From Chionoecetes opilio (lineage: Eukaryota; Arthropoda; Malacostraca; Decapoda; Majidae): 64,000 nt of DNA. The stretch's first letter is position 1. Each line of letters opens with the position of its first letter. The notes beneath the pieces are model-generated. The model had not been told where the DNA came from. It was given only the letters and a program-made list of their open reading frames with translations, and did no database searches. A program made the translations under genes and the position numbers. The stretch is from assembly GCA_016584305.1 (NCBI GenBank), contig JACEEZ010004843.1, positions 35,001 to 99,000 on the forward strand, given 5' to 3'. Below, in pieces: positions 61,480 through 64,000 of the stretch.

Positions 61480-62095
61480 GGGATAGTGAGTTGTTATGTA
61501 TGGGATAGTGAGTAGTTATGTAGTTATGTATGGGATAGTGAGTTGTTATGTATGGGATAGTGAGTTTATGTATGGGATAGTGAGTTGTTATGTATGGGAT
61601 AGTGAGTTGTTATGTATGGGATAGTGAGTTGTTATGTATGGGATAGTGAGTGTTATGTATGGGATAGTGAGTAGTTATGTATGGGATAGTGAGTAGTTAT
61701 GTATGGGATAGTGAGTTGTTATGTAGTTGTTATGTATGGAATAGTGAGTTGTTATGTATGGGATAGTGAGTTGTTAAGTATGGGATAGAGTTGTTATGTA
61801 TGGGATAGTGAGTTATGTAATGTATGGGATAGTGAGTTGTTATGTATGGGATAGCGAGTTGTTAAGTATGGGATAGTGAGTTGTTATGTAATGTATGGGA
61901 TAGTGAGTTGTTAAGTATGGGATAGTGAGTTATGTAATGTATGGGATAGTGAGTTGTTATGTAATGTATGGGATAGTGAGTTGTTATGTAGTTGTTAAGT
62001 ATGGGATAGTGAGTTGTTATGTATGGGATAGTGAGTTGTTATGTATGGGATAGCGAGTTGTTATGTATGGGATAGCGAGTTGTTATGTATACGTG
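61480..62095. repeat. ~22 bp minisatellite
   Basis: Unit ATGTATGGGATAGTGAGTTGTT, about 27 copies, with variants (GAGTAGTT, AAGTATGG, loss of TTGT) and several compound units with an extra TATGTAATG. Very low divergence overall. Confidence 0.95.
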
Positions 62096-63328
62096 TTCAC
62101 CAATACCAGTGGGATTCGTTTTAGTTACTAATAAATTACTGTATGTGCAGATGCTGTTCCCTGAAAATCCTTAGGTCACCAAATATGGTACTACTACTGT
62201 AAGGTTTTGCATTTGGAGTGTTTTGATTTGCCAACACTAAAGAGGTTGGTGTTATGTAATTGGTCGTGTCATCTCATGTATCCACTAATGATATATAGTA
62301 ATGAGGTAATATTGATGATGCACCTTAATCAATGAGTTGAGTGAGGGTGGGGGGAGCAGCAATCGGGCGAGGGCCAACCATCATGACTCTTTCAGAACGT
62401 GCAAGGCCAACCACCTAAACCCTCAAGGAAAAACATAATAGCCTACAGGCGCTATAAGCTTAAACGTAAAAAAAAAAAAAAAAAATAAAGATGTGTGAGT
62501 GGCAGGTGGTGGTGAGAGTGGTGGTAGTGGCAGTGGCAGGTAGTGGTGGTGGAAAGTGGTGAGAGTGGCAGCACAAAGTAGAAGTGGCACTACGTTACCA
62601 ATACTCACTTCACCTAAACACTTTACTACTGAAAAGATTATAAAAAGATTAAACTTGCTATTAGTTCACATATACCATACTTCATCTCATGATATCTGAC
62701 TGATTGAAAAAAATTAATTTAAAACCACCAAGTAAGCAAAAAAGGGTCGACTCTCTGAGGGCTCTGGTACCAATTAAAGTTTTTCTATTTGTTTTAGATA
62801 TTTGCAGTTGAAGAGCTATCTTTCGAATCAATAACCGTATTTTTGAGCGTCTACGACACATTATAAGATAGAAAAAAGTAGAAACTTTAAACTAGAACAT
62901 AATGAAGATAACAAAATGCAGTATGATGTCGAACTAAGTGAGAAAAATGAATGTGTAAAAATATTTGAGATACATAAAAATTCAATTGAAGTAAGATTTT
63001 CAAATTTCGCTTCAATATAAATGAGGGTTGAGTAAAGTTTAAGTTGGTGAAATTGTTTAGATTTGTAAATGATTCCATATGTTTTTCAGCAGTCTTCTTT
63101 TTGTTATCTGCCACCCTATATGTTTGGGAGAGTCAGTTAAATGAAAAAAAATACAAAATTAACCTAACATCCCCAAGCTGAAAAAAAGAGGGAATGAGAG
63201 ACAAGCCTTCATGTGGTTAGTTTTAAAATCAGTTTCAAAATCAAAATGAATGAGTATATAAAAAAAAAGTATATATATATGTCAAACCTTCTGGTGATCC
63301 GTTTGTCTGAGGCCTCTGCTGTGTAGAA
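62096..63328. other. Gene-free stretch left of HPDL
   Basis: Contains a partial SINE family A copy with poly(A) (about 62,360-62,485) and A/T-rich sequence. The part near 63,000-63,328 is probably HPDL 3' untranslated region. No exon recognised. Confidence 0.55.
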
Positions 63329-63512
63329 TTATGAGGGCAGTAAGTTGGAAGTTTTGGCTTGGTCCTTCTGCTGCTGATTATAGTACACTACGGATTGAGC
63401 AAGTGCTTTGATGTTGCCACCACCAAAGCCTGTTGCCCCCTGCCGATGGATCACTTCTAAGAAAAATGTATTCTCTTGAAAGATTGGGGTTGTAAACAGT
63501 TGCAGCAGGTAC
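63329..63512 (-). CDS. HPDL: HPDL (4-hydroxyphenylpyruvate dioxygenase-like), terminal exon
   Basis: Partial: only the last 60 codons and stop lie in the window, and the 5' part is beyond the right edge. Minus-strand exon from 63,512 (acceptor TTTTAG) to the TAA at 63,329-63,331, entered in phase 2. It reads YLLQLFTTP, then [20 protein letters not shown] and NIKALAQSV. The vicinal-oxygen-chelate C-terminal half ends with FLE(V/L)I, whose Glu is the third Fe(II) ligand in HPD-family dioxygenases, and GFGxGN is a family signature. The [10 protein letters not shown] form and short tail fit HPDL (hydroxymandelate synthase-like, mitochondrial in mammals) better than HPD, which has a longer conserved end. 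HPD itself cannot be fully excluded without upstream exons. Confidence 0.85.
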
Positions 63513-64000
63513 CTAAAAGTGAGAAAGCTTAATTACTTATTTTTATCAGTGAAACAATAATTATTTTTATAAATAACTTTCACCTGTAAATTACTTCTTG
63601 TGCACTACAAGAAAGGAAGAGAAATGAGCACAGTGGTTAGAGACTAAAAATGGGAGTGGAGGGAAGTGGTTGAGGTATGCGTAGTGGATGGTGATTGAAT
63701 CAATATGTATGTGTGTGTGTATGTGTTGTAGAAGGAAAGTTTTTTGTCCTTCCACTTCTCCACAAATGGAGGCAGATGTGAAATTCATGCCAGCTACTGT
63801 CACTAGTCTGTTCCTTAATCTAATCACCAAAATGCTCATCATAGGTTATAGTTTAGGACTGAAGATCTTGGTAAAACACTCAAGAGCGGAATGCCATAAT
63901 TATGACCTCTGATGTCTGGCACATTCCCCTTTTTTTTGGCATTAAATCAATCAACTCGAGAGTGGAATGAATCATAGGACAGGTGCTCTGCCGAGCTTTA
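63513..64000. other. HPDL intron, no other exon seen
   Basis: The sequence to the right edge has a short GT run (63,709-63,724). No frame resembles the upstream part of an HPD-family enzyme, so this is most likely intron. Confidence 0.5.

Overview
The window is eukaryotic nuclear DNA, most likely from a decapod crustacean and probably a crab. It has intron-rich genes with GT/AG junctions, long dinucleotide microsatellites, interstitial CCTAA/TTAGG (arthropod telomere-type) repeats, tRNA-derived SINEs, and non-LTR retrotransposon reverse-transcriptase tails of a kind I know from decapod assemblies. The species assignment is inference.

Four host genes can be supported. (1) Fructose-bisphosphate aldolase lies on the minus strand at 10,999-18,012. 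It has six coding exons and 365 codons, every intron is phase 0, and the catalytic residues are in register with the animal enzyme. (2) LZIC (leucine zipper and ICAT-domain protein) lies on the plus strand at 30,731-33,642. It has five coding exons and about 186 residues, with one apparent missing base in exon 3. (3) The cohesin kleisin RAD21 lies on the minus strand at 37,883-45,224. It has nine coding exons, all phase 0, and 766 codons, including an SMC3-binding N-terminus, a separase-type site near residue 174 and an SMC1-binding C-terminus. (4) The last coding exon of HPDL (4-hydroxyphenylpyruvate dioxygenase-like) lies on the minus strand at 63,329-63,512, and the rest of that gene lies beyond the right edge. 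These are separate housekeeping or metabolic genes; nothing suggests they act together.

Most of the remaining sequence is repetitive, and much of it is nested. At 3,225-5,985 there is a 2.8 kb DNA element with about 290 bp inverted arms. It carries a broken gene with two C-x2-C...H-x2-C modules that I cannot place in a named superfamily. At 6,500-9,060 and 28,400-29,345 there are foldback elements and a TTAA-flanked MITE family. At 45,900-53,000 a dispersed repeat (called R3 here) has been hit by a hAT-type MITE with an 8 bp target duplication and by an internally deleted MULE with a 9 bp target duplication. A pogo/Tigger-type MITE with TA ends lies nearby and contains a LINE 3' end. Several foldback families carry CCTAA tracts at their core, and these have expanded to different lengths in different copies. 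A decayed pogo/jerky-type transposase lies at 59,520-60,602. There are large minisatellites at 21,377-23,055 (21 bp period) and 61,480-62,095 (about 22 bp period), a 67 bp array in an aldolase intron, and many (GA), (GT) and (TA) microsatellites.

I saw no rRNA, no convincing functional tRNA gene, no CRISPR array and no recognisable viral gene. The most unusual objects are the 3.2-6.0 kb element and the foldback elements with telomere-like cores.
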